64,000 nucleotides of DNA from Gemmatimonadota bacterium. Lineage in GTDB: Bacteria > Gemmatimonadota > Gemmatimonadetes > Gemmatimonadales > GWC2-71-9. The translations under genes were made by a program, and so were the position numbers. Numbering within the stretch: position 1 is the first letter of the stretch; each line of letters starts with the position of its first letter. The stretch spans positions 314,630 to 378,629 of the forward strand of contig JAZKBR010000002.1 of assembly GCA_040388535.1 (NCBI GenBank), written 5' to 3'. This document shows positions 34,555 to 44,828 of this stretch, piece by piece. The notes under the pieces were generated by a model. That model was not told the DNA's origin and did no database searches. It saw only the letters and a program-made list of their open reading frames with translations.

Positions 34555-37500
34555 ATCTCTCTGCGCCGTGGATTCGCCGGCCGGTGATGACGACGCTGAT
34601 CATGGCCGGCCTGCTCGTGTTCGGCATCGCGTCGTATCAGCGCCTCCCGGTGGCCGACCTCCCTACCGTTGATTACCCCACCGTGTCCGTCAACGCCTCG
34701 CTTTCCGGCGCGTCGCCCGAGACGATGGCCGCGGCGGTCGCCACGCCGCTCGAGAAGCAATTCTCGACCATTGCCGGCCTCGACGCCATCACCTCGACAT
34801 CGCAATCCGGTGCGACCTCGATCACGCTGCAGTTCGGTCTCGATCGCAGCGTCGACGCGGCGGCCGCCGATGTGCAGGCGGCGATTGCCCAGGCGCAGCG
34901 CACCCTGCCGCGCGACGTGCTGCCGCCGTCGTACCGCAAGGTCGACCCGTCGGCCGCACCGATCATTCTCTTCGCGCTGACTTCGCCTACACTGCCACTC
35001 GCGACCCTCGACAACTACGGCCAGACCGTCATTGGCCAGCGACTCTCCACGGTTGCCGGCGTGGCGCAGGTCCAGGTCTTCGGCTCGCAGAAGTACGCGG
35101 TTCGCATCCAGCTCGACCCGCAGGCGCTTGCGGCGCGCGGCGTCGGCATCGACGAGGTTGTCACCGCGATCGGCGACGGCAACGTCAACCTCCCCACCGG
35201 CATTCTCTGGGGCACCGACAAGGCCTACGCGGTGGAGGTCGATGGTCAGCTGCGCAACGCGGCAGCACTGCGCCCACTGGTTGTGGCGTGGCACGGTTCC
35301 TCCCCTGTCCGGCTCGGTGACCTCGGCCAGGTGCTCGACAGCGTGCAGGACACCAAGGCAGCGGCGTGGTACAACGGCACCCGCGGCATCGTGCTCGCGG
35401 TGCAGCGGCAACCCGGCACCAATACCGTTGCCGTGGCGCAGGCAGTCCGCGACGAGATGGCGCGCCTCGGCAGCCAGCTGCCCCCGTCGGTGAAGGTCAC
35501 CACGATCTATGACCGTTCGGTGTCGATTCAGGATTCGGTGCACGACGTGAAGTTCACGCTCTACCTCACGCTCTTCCTCGTCGTCTGCGTGATCTTCGTC
35601 TTCCTGCGCAACGTCTCTGCCACCATCATTCCGTCCCTCGCGCTGCCGATGTCGCTCATCGCGACCTTCGCCGCGATGGACATGCTGGGCTACTCGCTGG
35701 ATAACCTCTCGCTGATGGCGCTCACGCTTTCGGTGGGGTTCGTCGTCGACGACGCGATCGTGATGCTCGAGAACATCGTCCGTCACACCGAGATGGGGAA
35801 GGACGTCCGGACCGCGACCTTCGACGGGTCATCAGAGATCGGCTTCACGATTCTCTCGATGACGCTCTCGCTCGTGGCCGTCTTCATTCCCATCGTCTTT
35901 CTCGGCGGGCTGATCGGTCGGCTCTTCCGCGAATTCGCCATCACCATCAGCGTCGCCATTCTCGTGTCGGGGTTTGTCTCGCTCACCCTCACACCAATGC
36001 TCTGCTCGCGCTTCCTGCGGATGCAGGCGCACGGACACGGCGCGCCCGAAGCGAAGGGCATCCTCGGCCGACTCTTCGCCTTCACCGAGGGCGTCTACAG
36101 CGGCGCGTTGAACTGGTACGAACGGACCCTGCACAAGGTGATGGCGCGCCCTCGCCTCACGCTCGCCTTCTCGGCACTCGTCCTCGTACTCACCGTCGGG
36201 CTGGCGCGGTACGTCCCCAAGGGCTTCATCCCCAGTGAAGATCAGGGCCAGTTGCGGGTCACCACCGAAACGGCGGAGGGGTCATCGTTCGAGACGATGA
36301 TGCGGCACCAGGTGCTCGCGATGGACATCATCAAGAGTGACAGTCGTGTGACTGGCTTCTATTCGGCGGTTGGCGGTGGTGGTGGCGGCGCTACCTCGAA
36401 TCAGGGGCGGATGATCCTTCACCTGGCCGATCGCGCCGACCGCGACGTTTCAGCCGACCAGCTTGCCCGTGAACTCACGGCCAAGCTGGCCAAGGTGCCT
36501 GGCCTGCGTGCCTTCGTGCAGAACCCGCCGGTCATCAACATCGGCGGCCGGCAGTCGAAGAGCCTGTACCAGTACACCCTGCAGGGCTCCGACATCGACG
36601 AGCTCTATCAGACGGCGCAGGTGCTGGAGGGAAAGCTGCACGACCTGCCCGGGCTTCGCGACGTGACCAGCGACTTGCAGATCAAGAATCCGCAGGTGCG
36701 TGTCGATATCGACCGCGAGCGCGCTTCGGCGCTCGGCGTCACGATGGAGCAGGTGCAGACCGCGCTCTACAATGCCTATGGCGCGCGTCAGGTCTCGACC
36801 ATCTACACCGATGACAACCAGTACTGGGTCGTCCTGGAGTTGCTGCCGCAATACCAGCACGACCTGTCGGCCTTGTCACTGCTCTCGGTCCGCGGGAAGT
36901 CGGGCAACCTGGTTCCGGTGAACGCACTCGCGAAGATCACCGAAGGCGTCGGGCCGCTCACGGTGAACCACTCGGGCCAGCTCCCTTCAGTGACGCTGTC
37001 GTTCAACCTCGCGCCGGGTGTCGCCATTGGCGATGCCGTGACCGCTGTCGACAACCTCGGCCGGCAACTGCTGCCGCAGTCGATCACGGCAGCGTTCAGC
37101 GGGACGGCCCAGGCCTTCCAGGATGCTCAGCGCGGGCTCTCGGTGCTGTTGCTGCTGGCGATCGTGGTGATCTACATCGTGCTCGGCGTGCTGTACGAGA
37201 GCTTCATTCATCCGCTGACGATTCTCTCCGGGCTCCCCTTCGCCGGTTTCGGTGCGCTGCTCACGCTGGCCATCTTCCACATGGATCTCTCGGTCTATGC
37301 CTTCGTCGGCATCATCATGCTGATAGGCCTCGTCAAGAAGAACGCGATCATGATGATCGACTTCGCCGTGGAGGCCGAACGCATGCACGGCAAGGCACCG
37401 CACGATGCGATTGTCGAGGCCTGCCTCGTCCGCTTCCGGCCGATCATGATGACCACGATGGCCGCCCTGATGGGCACCCTTCCGATCGCCCTTGGTGCCG

Positions 37501-37649
37501 GGGCCGGGGCCGAGTCGCGTCGTCCCCTCGGCGTGGCCGTCGTAGGTGGCCTCGCCTTCTCCCAGTTGATCACCCTCTTCGTGACGCCCGTGGTCTACGT
37601 CTGGCTCGACCGCTTCCGGAAGCGTGATGAGGTGACGACGGGGAACTGA
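34551..37649 (+). CDS. RND efflux transporter permease (HAE1 type), canonical
   Basis: A 1032-residue proton-driven multidrug-type pump starting at GTG 34551. Unlike the pair upstream, it keeps the canonical relay: FVVDDAIVMLENI in TM4 (two Asp, near residue 398) and IGLVKKNAIMMIDFA with Lys in TM10 (near 928). The N-terminus WIRRPVMTTLIMAGLLVFGI and the porter-loop segment GFIPSEDQGQLRVTTETAEG are typical of the MdtB/AcrB-like HAE1 class. A Gly-rich loop (VGGGGGGATSNQG) lies in the periplasmic part. It is cotranslated with its adaptor. No outer-membrane channel gene accompanies it. Confidence 0.95.
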   Translation: MNLSAPWIRRPVMTTLIMAGLLVFGIASYQRLPVADLPTVDYPTVSVNASLSGASPETMAAAVATPLEKQFSTIAGLDAITSTSQSGATSITLQFGLDRSVDAAAADVQAAIAQAQRTLPRDVLPPSYRKVDPSAAPIILFALTSPTLPLATLDNYGQTVIGQRLSTVAGVAQVQVFGSQKYAVRIQLDPQALAARGVGIDEVVTAIGDGNVNLPTGILWGTDKAYAVEVDGQLRNAAALRPLVVAWHGSSPVRLGDLGQVLDSVQDTKAAAWYNGTRGIVLAVQRQPGTNTVAVAQAVRDEMARLGSQLPPSVKVTTIYDRSVSIQDSVHDVKFTLYLTLFLVVCVIFVFLRNVSATIIPSLALPMSLIATFAAMDMLGYSLDNLSLMALTLSVGFVVDDAIVMLENIVRHTEMGKDVRTATFDGSSEIGFTILSMTLSLVAVFIPIVFLGGLIGRLFREFAITISVAILVSGFVSLTLTPMLCSRFLRMQAHGHGAPEAKGILGRLFAFTEGVYSGALNWYERTLHKVMARPRLTLAFSALVLVLTVGLARYVPKGFIPSEDQGQLRVTTETAEGSSFETMMRHQVLAMDIIKSDSRVTGFYSAVGGGGGGATSNQGRMILHLADRADRDVSADQLARELTAKLAKVPGLRAFVQNPPVINIGGRQSKSLYQYTLQGSDIDELYQTAQVLEGKLHDLPGLRDVTSDLQIKNPQVRVDIDRERASALGVTMEQVQTALYNAYGARQVSTIYTDDNQYWVVLELLPQYQHDLSALSLLSVRGKSGNLVPVNALAKITEGVGPLTVNHSGQLPSVTLSFNLAPGVAIGDAVTAVDNLGRQLLPQSITAAFSGTAQAFQDAQRGLSVLLLLAIVVIYIVLGVLYESFIHPLTILSGLPFAGFGALLTLAIFHMDLSVYAFVGIIMLIGLVKKNAIMMIDFAVEAERMHGKAPHDAIVEACLVRFRPIMMTTMAALMGTLPIALGAGAGAESRRPLGVAVVGGLAFSQLITLFVTPVVYVWLDRFRKRDEVTTGN

Positions 37650-37731
37650 CGGCCGACGGTCCCGTCGGGCTCTTGCCCCGGCGGTGCGGAGGGCGCAATG
37701 CTTGTGGCACACCCCGACCGGGAGTGTCTCG

Positions 37732-38925
37732 ATGCTACGATGGCTGCTCGCCTCGTTGTTGCTCACGCCGTCGTTCGCCGCCGCGCAGGACCTTACCCCC
37801 GAAATCGGGGAACTGCGTCGACGCGTTGCCGCCATTCGAAGCAGTCTCCCAGCCATCACCGAGGCCGCGGAGTATGCCGCGCGCATCTTTGGTGCCGACT
37901 CCACCGCGCGCTTTCTGGTTCCGAAAGGATTCGACGCTGCCGCGTGGATGGAGTGGTACTGGCGTGCCGGTGGACCACCGGAGACTGGAAACGCCGATGA
38001 TCCGGCAGCTCGTGGAGTGGTAATCCTCCCGATCCGCTCCTGGGATCAGGGGCTCGCTGCCGCGATGCTCGTGGAGCGATACCTCGGTCAGGGGCGACCC
38101 GTCGTGACCATCGGATCAACAACGGATCGGCCGACGCTTCGACTGGGACAGCGGGTGCTCGACAACGGGGCACCCGATGGCTCAAGCTCCCACGCCGCGA
38201 TGAACGGGGTCGCAAACATCATTGTGGGTTGGACACTCTACGTCGAGTTCGTTGCCGCTGCGACGCGCGGAGGGTGGCAAGCAGGCTCGTACCGCTCCGT
38301 GCTCGCGCCGGGGGCAGAGGGCTTCAACGGCGGGGTCCGGTTCAGGATGTTCACAGCACCGGAGCCGCCGCGTGTGGCTGCCGGAACCCTTGGCGCGGCC
38401 TACCTGGATGCGATCGATGCCATTCTTGCTGCGGATGCCACGCTCAGCCACCAGGCCCTGGTCCGCCGGGCCGCTGACTCACTCCGCGCACGCCGAGCCC
38501 GCGGTGGGCAATTGCTGGTGGCGACGTGCGGCCACTATCTCTCGGATGAGCTGCCACGCGACTCCGTCGGCTCGCCTTTTCGGCACGTCGAGTGGCGGTG
38601 GGACATTGCCGGCAAGCTCCGAGAACGGGAAGCACGCGCGGGCGACGGTATGCTCTGGCTCGGCTACGCCAACTATGACTGCCCCAACGTCGCCGTCGCC
38701 GACATCTTCCAGGATGCCGGACTCGGGGTGGTGGCCCTCAGCCGGGACATCGCGCCAACACGACCAAACGTGATGGTCCAGCTGCCGATGCAGTTCCCGG
38801 CACTGGATGCCGCCGTCAAGGTCCCCTTTCCCCCGGGCCTGATCGGGGCCACCGCGTCGGTGGAGCTGGGATTGCACTACCTCTGGATCAAGCGGCTGGT
38901 CGGGGGTCAGCGCACCCCGCCGTAA
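37732..38925 (+). CDS. secreted protein of unknown function
   Basis: A 397-residue exported protein. I chose ATG 37732 (GGGAG seven bases upstream), which gives signal MLRWLLASLLLTPSFAAAQ ending in Ala-Gln; the frame is open to 37684 without improving it. I do not recognise a family with confidence. The middle contains alternating hydrophobic strands and helices, for example RGVVILPIRSWDQGLAAAML and RPVVTIGSTTDRP followed by APDGSSSHAAMNGVANII. This could be a SIS-like or other Rossmann-type alpha/beta fold, which is unusual for a secreted protein. Several cysteines occur late (VATCGHYLSD, NYDCPN). It lies between the RND locus and gyrA on the same strand; a hairpin separates it from gyrA. 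Confidence 0.72.
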   Translation: MLRWLLASLLLTPSFAAAQDLTPEIGELRRRVAAIRSSLPAITEAAEYAARIFGADSTARFLVPKGFDAAAWMEWYWRAGGPPETGNADDPAARGVVILPIRSWDQGLAAAMLVERYLGQGRPVVTIGSTTDRPTLRLGQRVLDNGAPDGSSSHAAMNGVANIIVGWTLYVEFVAAATRGGWQAGSYRSVLAPGAEGFNGGVRFRMFTAPEPPRVAAGTLGAAYLDAIDAILAADATLSHQALVRRAADSLRARRARGGQLLVATCGHYLSDELPRDSVGSPFRHVEWRWDIAGKLREREARAGDGMLWLGYANYDCPNVAVADIFQDAGLGVVALSRDIAPTRPNVMVQLPMQFPALDAAVKVPFPPGLIGATASVELGLHYLWIKRLVGGQRTPP

Positions 38926-38967
38926 GGCATCCCCTAAGCTGTGACATTGCAACAACTTAGAACCGTG

Positions 38968-38993
38968 CCACCCCCCTTCATTTGCGGGGGTGG
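38968..38993. terminator. hairpin upstream of gyrA
   Basis: CCACCCCC (38968-38975) pairs with GGGGGTGG (38986-38993) around a 10-base loop. It sits 42 bases after the unknown secreted gene and just before the TATATTT box of gyrA. There is no T-run, so termination is uncertain. Confidence 0.4.
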
Positions 38994-38999
38994 AACGGC

Positions 39000-39008
39000 T
39001 ATATTTCG
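39000..39008 (+). promoter_or_regulatory. candidate -10-like box for gyrA
   Basis: TATATTTCG lies 55 bases ahead of the gyrA ATG, in AT-richer sequence than its surroundings. TTCATT 17 bases upstream is a poor -35 match. The pattern TAnnTTT resembles the -7 element described for Bacteroidetes; this is suggestive only. Confidence 0.35.
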
Positions 39009-39062
39009 CTGTTTCCGTCCGCCTCGCGCGACGATCGCCGACTCCCCGTACTCCGGACCCAG

Positions 39063-41570
39063 ATGACCGCGCCGAATTCCCGCGAACGCATCCTCCCGCG
39101 CCTCATCGAAGACGAGCTGCAGCAGTCGTTCATCAACTACTCGATGAGCGTCATTGTCTCGCGCGCGCTGCCCGATGTGCGCGACGGCCTCAAGCCGGTA
39201 CATCGCCGCATTCTCTACGCGATGAACGAGCTCGGCCTGATGCCCAATCGCGCCTACAAGAAGTCGGCGACGGTCGTGGGCGACGTGCTCGGCAAGTATC
39301 ACCCGCACGGCGACTCCTCGGTGTACGAAGCGCTCGTGCGCATGGTGCAGACCTTCTCGCTGCGGTACCCGCTGGTCGACGGTCAGGGAAACTTCGGCTC
39401 GGTCGACGGCGATCGCGCGGCAGCCTATCGATACACCGAGGCGCGACTCACGCGCATCGCCCTCGAGATGCTCGAGGACATTGACAAGAACACCGTCAAT
39501 TTCATTCCGAACTTCGATGACCAGCGCGAAGAGCCGTCGGTGCTGCCGGCCAAGCTCCCGAACCTGCTGATCAACGGGTCGAGCGGCATTGCCGTCGGCA
39601 TGGCGACGAACATCCCGCCGCACAATCTTCGCGAGGTGGCCAAGGCCATCGCCGCGCTGGTGAAGCATCCCGAGTGCACCACCGACGACCTCCTCCAGCA
39701 CATCAAGGGTCCCGACTTCCCCACCGGTGGCTACATCTACGGTGAACACGGGATCCGCGACGCCTACGAGACCGGCCGCGGCAAGGTGATCATGCGCGCA
39801 CGCGTGCGCATCGAGGAGAACGAGCGGACCGGCAAGAACGCGCTGGTGATCACCGAGTTGCCGTACCAGGTCAACAAGGCCAACCTCGCGATCGCGATTG
39901 CCGACCTGGCCTCCGAGAAGCGGATCGAAGGGATCACCGGCGTTCGCGACGAGTCCGACCGCGAGGGCATGCGGCTTGTCGTCGAGCTCAAGCGCGATGC
40001 GATCCCGCAGGTCGTGCTCAACGGGCTCTACAAGCACACCGCAATGCAGAGCACCTTCGGCGTCATCAACCTCGCGCTGGTCAACGGCGCGCCGAAGGTG
40101 ATGCCGCTCAAGGAGATCCTGCAGCACTTCATCGACCACCGCCACGTCATCATCGTGCGGCGGACCGAGTTCGATCTCGCCGAGGCGAAGAAGCGGGAAC
40201 ACATCCTGCGCGGCCTCAAGATCGCCGTCGACAACATCGACGAAGTCATCGCGATCATTCGCTCCTCGGCCGACACACCGACCGCCGACACCCGGCTGCG
40301 CGCGCGCTTCGGCTTCACCGAGGCGCAGAGCGATGCCATCCTCAACATGCGGCTCGCACGGCTCACCGGCCTCGAGATCAGCAAGCTGGAAGCCGAACTC
40401 GCCGAAGTGCTGGCGACCATTGCCGAACTCGAGAGCATCCTGGCGTCGCGTGAACGGCGCGAGAAGATCCTGGTCGGAGAGGTCGACGAACTCGCCGCTA
40501 CCTACGGCGATGCGCGCCGCACCGAAATCCTCAAGGATCAGGGCGAGTTCTCGGTCGAAGACCTGATCGCCGAAGAAGACATGGTGATCACCGTCTCGCA
40601 CACCGGCTACATCAAGCGGATTCCGGTCACCACCTACCGGCGCCAGCGTCGCGGCGGCCGCGGCCTCACCGGGATGGACACCAAGGAAACCGACTGGGTC
40701 GAGCATCTCTTCATCGCCTCGACGCACGATTACCTGATGTTCTTCTCCGATCGCGGTACCGTCTACTGGCTCAAGGTGCACGAGATCCCGCAGGGCGGGC
40801 GCAACGCGCGCGGCAAGCCGATCGTCAACTGCATCAACATCCGCGAGCACGAACGGATCGCCTCGCTGGTGCCAGTCCGCACCTTCGGCGACGACGAATG
40901 GCTGATGTTCGCCACGCGCAACGGCACCGTGAAGAAGACGGTGATGTCGGCGTACGGCAACGTCCGCACCGTCGGTATCAATGCCATCAACATCGACGCC
41001 GACGACGAACTCATCGACGTGCAGAAGACCCGCGGCAACGATGACATCGTGCTCGCCACCTCGTCGGGAATGAGCATTCGCTTCCACGAGAGCGATGTCC
41101 GCGAGATGGGCCGTGCCACGGCCGGCGTCAAGGGCATCGAACTCGACACCGACGACCGGGTCATCGGCATGGTCGTTGTCCGCGAGCGCGCCGAACTGCT
41201 GGTCGTGAGCGAGAAGGGGATCGGCAAGCGGTCGATGGTCGCCGATTACCGCGTCCAGCGTCGCGGCGGCAAGGGGATCATCACGATGCAGCAGACCGAG
41301 AAGACCGGCCGGCTCATCGCCCTCAAGGATGTCGTGCCCGAGGACGAGCTGATGATGATCACCAAGGGTGGCGTCATTATCCGCTGCCCGGTCGAAGGGA
41401 TCCGGGTCTCCGGCCGCAACACGCAGGGCGTCAAGCTGATGAACCTCGACACCGACGATCGGATCGTCGACGTCGCGCGGGTGCAGAAGGAAGAAGACGA
41501 CGGCGCCGAAGAGGGGCTCGAAGGTGTGCCCGCTCCCGGAGGCGACGACGGTCCGGCGGAGGAGGGGTGA
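39063..41570 (+). CDS. gyrA: DNA gyrase subunit A
   Basis: An 835-residue type IIA topoisomerase subunit that cuts and reseals DNA and, with GyrB, introduces negative supercoils. ATG 39063 gives [20 protein letters not shown]; the open frame back to 38982 is intergenic. The quinolone region reads [17 protein letters not shown], with Ser at the position of E. coli Ser83 and Glu at that of Asp87. The catalytic Tyr is in [14 protein letters not shown]. The C-terminal pinwheel contains the GyrA box QRRGGKG and a related QRRGGRG blade, supporting gyrase over topoisomerase IV. The tail is acidic (EEDDGAEEG). It overlaps the following PLP-enzyme start by GTGA. gyrB is not in the window. Confidence 0.97.
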   Translation: MTAPNSRERILPRLIEDELQQSFINYSMSVIVSRALPDVRDGLKPVHRRILYAMNELGLMPNRAYKKSATVVGDVLGKYHPHGDSSVYEALVRMVQTFSLRYPLVDGQGNFGSVDGDRAAAYRYTEARLTRIALEMLEDIDKNTVNFIPNFDDQREEPSVLPAKLPNLLINGSSGIAVGMATNIPPHNLREVAKAIAALVKHPECTTDDLLQHIKGPDFPTGGYIYGEHGIRDAYETGRGKVIMRARVRIEENERTGKNALVITELPYQVNKANLAIAIADLASEKRIEGITGVRDESDREGMRLVVELKRDAIPQVVLNGLYKHTAMQSTFGVINLALVNGAPKVMPLKEILQHFIDHRHVIIVRRTEFDLAEAKKREHILRGLKIAVDNIDEVIAIIRSSADTPTADTRLRARFGFTEAQSDAILNMRLARLTGLEISKLEAELAEVLATIAELESILASRERREKILVGEVDELAATYGDARRTEILKDQGEFSVEDLIAEEDMVITVSHTGYIKRIPVTTYRRQRRGGRGLTGMDTKETDWVEHLFIASTHDYLMFFSDRGTVYWLKVHEIPQGGRNARGKPIVNCINIREHERIASLVPVRTFGDDEWLMFATRNGTVKKTVMSAYGNVRTVGINAINIDADDELIDVQKTRGNDDIVLATSSGMSIRFHESDVREMGRATAGVKGIELDTDDRVIGMVVVRERAELLVVSEKGIGKRSMVADYRVQRRGGKGIITMQQTEKTGRLIALKDVVPEDELMMITKGGVIIRCPVEGIRVSGRNTQGVKLMNLDTDDRIVDVARVQKEEDDGAEEGLEGVPAPGGDDGPAEEG

Positions 41571-42514
41571 CCGGCCCCTCCCTCGACAATCTTCGTGAAG
41601 CGGCAGCGGGGCTCGTCGGCATTGCCGAACGGACCCCGCTGGTTCCGTTAGAGGGGTTGGTCCCCGGTATCGATGTCCGGCTCAAGGCCGAACATCTGCA
41701 GCCGATTGGCGCCTTCAAGATCCGTGGCGCCTGGACCGCAGTCAGGCGCCTGGATCCCGAGAAGCGCCAGCGCGGGGTGGTGACCTCTTCGAGCGGCAAC
41801 CACGGTCTCGGGGTCGCTTTCGCCGCAAATCGCCACGGAATCCCGGCGGTGGTGGTCATGCCGGAGTCGGCTCCAGCCATCAAGGTGGCCGGGGTGAGGG
41901 AATTCGGGGGCGAAGTGGTCCAGATCGGGAAGATCCGTGGTCCCGAGCAGACGGTGGAGGCCGCCCGACTGGTCAAAGAGCGGGGGCTCTCGATGATCCC
42001 CCCCTACGACCACCCAGATGTGATGGCAGGTCAGGGGACCTGCGGTCTCGAGATCCTCGAGGCCTGGCCGGAAGTCACCACCATCCTGGTCCCGGTGGGC
42101 GGTGGGGGGCTCCTCGCCGGAATCTGCGCTGCGGTCCGGGCATTGCGCCCCGACGTGACCGTGGTGGGGGTCGAACCGGCCGGAATCCCCAAGCTTTCGG
42201 CCGCGATCCAGGCCGGGCACCCCGAAACCCTGGCCGCTGGCACAAGCCTCGCAGATGGACTGCTTACCCGGTCGGTGGGGGAACTCACCTGGCCGGTCTT
42301 TCAGTCCACTGTCCACGAGGTTGTAGCCGTGACCGATGATGACATCACCGCCGCCATGAAATGGCTGGCGGTCCGGGGCGTTCGCGTGGAGCCCTCGGGT
42401 GCGGTCACCACGGCGGCCCTCCTCTCGGGACGATTCCGACCACGCGGGCCGGCCGTCGTTGTCGCCAGTGGCGGCAACGTCGATCCGGCGCGCTACGACG
42501 CTCTGGTCAGCTGA
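41567..42514 (+). CDS. PLP-dependent threonine/serine dehydratase or serine-racemase-like enzyme
   Basis: A 315-residue fold-type II PLP enzyme starting at GTG 41567, overlapping the gyrA stop; GGAGGAGG just upstream acts as ribosome site. The Schiff-base Lys is in [11 protein letters not shown] (near residue 51), the substrate loop is SSSGNHGLG, and the phosphate-binding loop is [10 protein letters not shown]. Catabolic family members convert threonine to 2-oxobutyrate or serine to pyruvate. There is no C-terminal ACT regulatory domain, so it resembles TdcB or serine racemase more than biosynthetic IlvA. The stop overlaps the next gene (TGATG). Its placement with gyrA and a cyclase looks like simple close packing. 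Confidence 0.88.
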   Translation: MTGPSLDNLREAAAGLVGIAERTPLVPLEGLVPGIDVRLKAEHLQPIGAFKIRGAWTAVRRLDPEKRQRGVVTSSSGNHGLGVAFAANRHGIPAVVVMPESAPAIKVAGVREFGGEVVQIGKIRGPEQTVEAARLVKERGLSMIPPYDHPDVMAGQGTCGLEILEAWPEVTTILVPVGGGGLLAGICAAVRALRPDVTVVGVEPAGIPKLSAAIQAGHPETLAAGTSLADGLLTRSVGELTWPVFQSTVHEVVAVTDDDITAAMKWLAVRGVRVEPSGAVTTAALLSGRFRPRGPAVVVASGGNVDPARYDALVS

Positions 42515-43947
42515 TGCAGCTCAACCCCCGGCTGCTGCTCGCCACTGAAGACACCGCGCTCGCCCGCACGCTCTCCTGGGTCCTCAAGGAGAACGGCTAC
42601 GATGTTGTGACCGCGCAGGGTGGACCGCAACTCCTCGAGCGTCTCGAGCAGGAGGAGTACGATCTCCTGGTCGTCGATCTCGCCAACGCCGACGCCGGCA
42701 CGATGGACCGACTCGCTGGCGTGCGCGCCGATCTCCGCTACAAGGATGTTCCTCTCTTCGTCCTCACCGATCCCGGTTTCGATCCCGCCGTGCTCGAACC
42801 GTACGGCCTGGTCGCCGCCGATATCGTCAAGCGCCCCTATCGCGTGCGTGAACTCCTCTCGCGCATCAAGGCCCACCTCCGCGTCGGCCGCGAGCTCAAC
42901 AAGGCACGGGCCGAGGTCCGCTCGCGTGCTGAGATGGTGGCGATCCTCAAGGAAGTCACCGCGACCCACAACCCGGACGAGATCTACCAGATCCTCGTCC
43001 GTCGCGTGGCGCAGGGGCTCCGGATCGCACGCTGCTCAGTGGTGCTCGCCGCACCCGGCGCCGACGAAGGTACCGTCGTCGCGGCCTACGAGAACCCCAC
43101 GCTGCGCGAACTGAAGGTGGAGCTCGCGAAGTACCCCGAGATCCTGCGCGCGCTGCGCACCGGCGAGACGGTGATGGTCGGCGACGTCAATGCCGACCCG
43201 CTCTATCAGGACGTGCGGATGATCATCGCGACCGAGGCCAACGCGGCGTCGCGCACCAGGTCGGTCATCGCGCTGCCGTTCCCGATCAACGGCCGCCTCG
43301 CGGGCGTCTTCTTCCTGCGCACTACCGCCGATGATCCGCCACTGAATCGTCTCGATCTGGGCTTCGCCGAGCAGGTCATCGAGGCCGCCGTGACCGCGCT
43401 CGAGAAAGCATACGATCTCGAGCAGACGTCGCAGGGACACCAACAACTGCGTCAGCTCGCCGACACCGACCCACTCACGGGCTGCGCCAATCGTCGCGTG
43501 CTCAACGAGCGGCTCCGCGAGGAACTCGATCGTGCGCGACGCTACGACCAGGTCGTCACCGTCGCGCTGTTCGATGTCGATGATTTCAAGCGGATCAATG
43601 ACACCCACGGCCATCATGTGGGTGACACGGTGTTGCAGCAGATCGTGACCATCCTGCGTCGCGAACTGCGCACGATGGACATCCTCGCACGCTATGGTGG
43701 CGAGGAGTTCGTGGTGCTGCTCCCCGAAACGGGCGGCACCGGTGCCAGGCTCTTCGTCGACCGGATCCTGCGCCGCGTCGCGCAGCACAACTTCGGCGAG
43801 GAATCGGCACCGATCTCGGTCACCGTGAGCGCGGGCCTGGCCACCTTCCCCGATGACCGCGCCGCCGACGACGAATCGCTCCTCAAGCTGGCCGACGAAA
43901 ACCTCTACAAGGCCAAGCGCGCGGGGCGTAACCGCTACAGAGACTAG
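42514..43947 (+). CDS. diguanylate cyclase with receiver and GAF domains (REC-GAF-GGDEF)
   Basis: A 477-residue signalling protein beginning at ATG 42514 (TGATG overlap). The N-terminal receiver domain (about 5-120) has acidic TED, phospho-acceptor Asp in LLVVDLANAD and a Lys in DIVKRPYRV. A GAF domain follows (about 150-310; IARCSVVLAAPGADEG). The C-terminal GGDEF domain starts near 325 (LADTDPLTGCANRRVLNERL), with active-site motif RYGGEEFVVLLPE near 395 and an RTMD product-inhibition I-site just upstream. It should make cyclic-di-GMP in response to phosphorylation by an unknown kinase and to a GAF ligand. No histidine kinase is nearby. Confidence 0.93.
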   Translation: MQLNPRLLLATEDTALARTLSWVLKENGYDVVTAQGGPQLLERLEQEEYDLLVVDLANADAGTMDRLAGVRADLRYKDVPLFVLTDPGFDPAVLEPYGLVAADIVKRPYRVRELLSRIKAHLRVGRELNKARAEVRSRAEMVAILKEVTATHNPDEIYQILVRRVAQGLRIARCSVVLAAPGADEGTVVAAYENPTLRELKVELAKYPEILRALRTGETVMVGDVNADPLYQDVRMIIATEANAASRTRSVIALPFPINGRLAGVFFLRTTADDPPLNRLDLGFAEQVIEAAVTALEKAYDLEQTSQGHQQLRQLADTDPLTGCANRRVLNERLREELDRARRYDQVVTVALFDVDDFKRINDTHGHHVGDTVLQQIVTILRRELRTMDILARYGGEEFVVLLPETGGTGARLFVDRILRRVAQHNFGEESAPISVTVSAGLATFPDDRAADDESLLKLADENLYKAKRAGRNRYRD

Positions 43948-43973
43948 CCCCGCCGGAACCTCCCCGGCGCGGA

Positions 43974-43979
43974 TATCTT
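43974..43979 (+). promoter_or_regulatory. candidate -10-like box for dienelactone hydrolase gene
   Basis: TATCTT in GGATATCTTAGG, ending 31 bases before ATG 44010. It repeats the box seen upstream of other genes here. Confidence 0.3.
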
Positions 43980-44009
43980 AGGGGTCTCCCCTCCCTCCCG
44001 GAGCTCCCC

Positions 44010-44828
44010 ATGCGCCCCACTCGCGGCATCGCCGCTACGCCGGTTATCGCCGGCCTGACCCTGGTCGCCGGGCTCGCCGCTGGCCTGCTCGTCGGTCGCC
44101 CACGCCATACCACCATCACGCTTGACCCCGTCACGACCCACGGCGAATGGGTGAAGTTCGCCAACGCCAAGGGCGACTCCATCCGTGCCTACGTGGCCTA
44201 CCCAGAGCGGAAGGACAAGGCGCCCACCGTCATCGTCATCCATGAGATCTTCGGGATGACCGACTGGGAGCCGACGATGGCCGATCACTTCGCGGCGAAG
44301 GGCTACATCGCGGTGGTGCCCGACCTCCTCTCGTCCCGCTGGGGCACCTCGCCCGCAAGCCCCGACAGCGGCCGCAAGCTGGTCGCGCAGCTCACACCCG
44401 ACGGCGTGAACGCTGACCTCGATGCCGCCTATCGCTACATCAATGCCCTACCCGCCGCATCGAAGGATCGCACCGGCGTCATCGGCTTCTGCTGGGGTGG
44501 CGGCACCGTCTGGCGCTATGCCTCCGCCAATCCGAAGCTCAAGGCCGCCGTGGTGTGTTACGGGCCGCTGGCCGACACGCTGCTGCTGAAGACCATCAAG
44601 GCACCCGTCCTCGGCGTCTTTGGCGAGAATGACATGCGCGTCAACGCGATGATTCCACTCGAGCAGCGGATTCTCGGCGACCTGAAGATTCCCTTCAGCG
44701 CCGATAGCTATCCCGGGACCGGCCACGGTTTCCTCAAGCCCGGTCGCAAGGGATCCGGCACGCCGGAGGCCGAACGCGCCCTCGGCAACATCGACGCCTT
44801 CTTCGCCAAGCGGCTCGAGGGGAAGTGA
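44010..44828 (+). CDS. dienelactone hydrolase family protein
   Basis: A 272-residue alpha/beta hydrolase. The N-terminal hydrophobic helix TPVIAGLTLVAGLAAGLLVG suggests membrane anchoring or export. The catalytic triad is Cys in GFCWGGG (near residue 160), Asp in GENDMRV (near 206) and His in GTGHGFL (near 238), the DLH arrangement with a nucleophilic Cys. The oxyanion strand VIVIHEIFGMTDW is typical. Classical members open dienelactone rings in aromatic degradation, but many homologues have unknown ester substrates, and no aromatic pathway genes are nearby. It overlaps the next gene by GTGA. Confidence 0.9.
   Translation: MRPTRGIAATPVIAGLTLVAGLAAGLLVGRPRHTTITLDPVTTHGEWVKFANAKGDSIRAYVAYPERKDKAPTVIVIHEIFGMTDWEPTMADHFAAKGYIAVVPDLLSSRWGTSPASPDSGRKLVAQLTPDGVNADLDAAYRYINALPAASKDRTGVIGFCWGGGTVWRYASANPKLKAAVVCYGPLADTLLLKTIKAPVLGVFGENDMRVNAMIPLEQRILGDLKIPFSADSYPGTGHGFLKPGRKGSGTPEAERALGNIDAFFAKRLEGK

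Noticed and set aside
39300-39345. Quinolone-resistance mutation in gyrA
   Set aside because: The key serine is retained; Glu at the second position is a normal variant in many wild-type bacteria.
38934-41087. 717-codon open frame antisense to gyrA
   Set aside because: It is an artefact of high GC content: it lies fully opposite a certain gyrA gene, is rich in His/Asp/Val, and has no recognisable domain.
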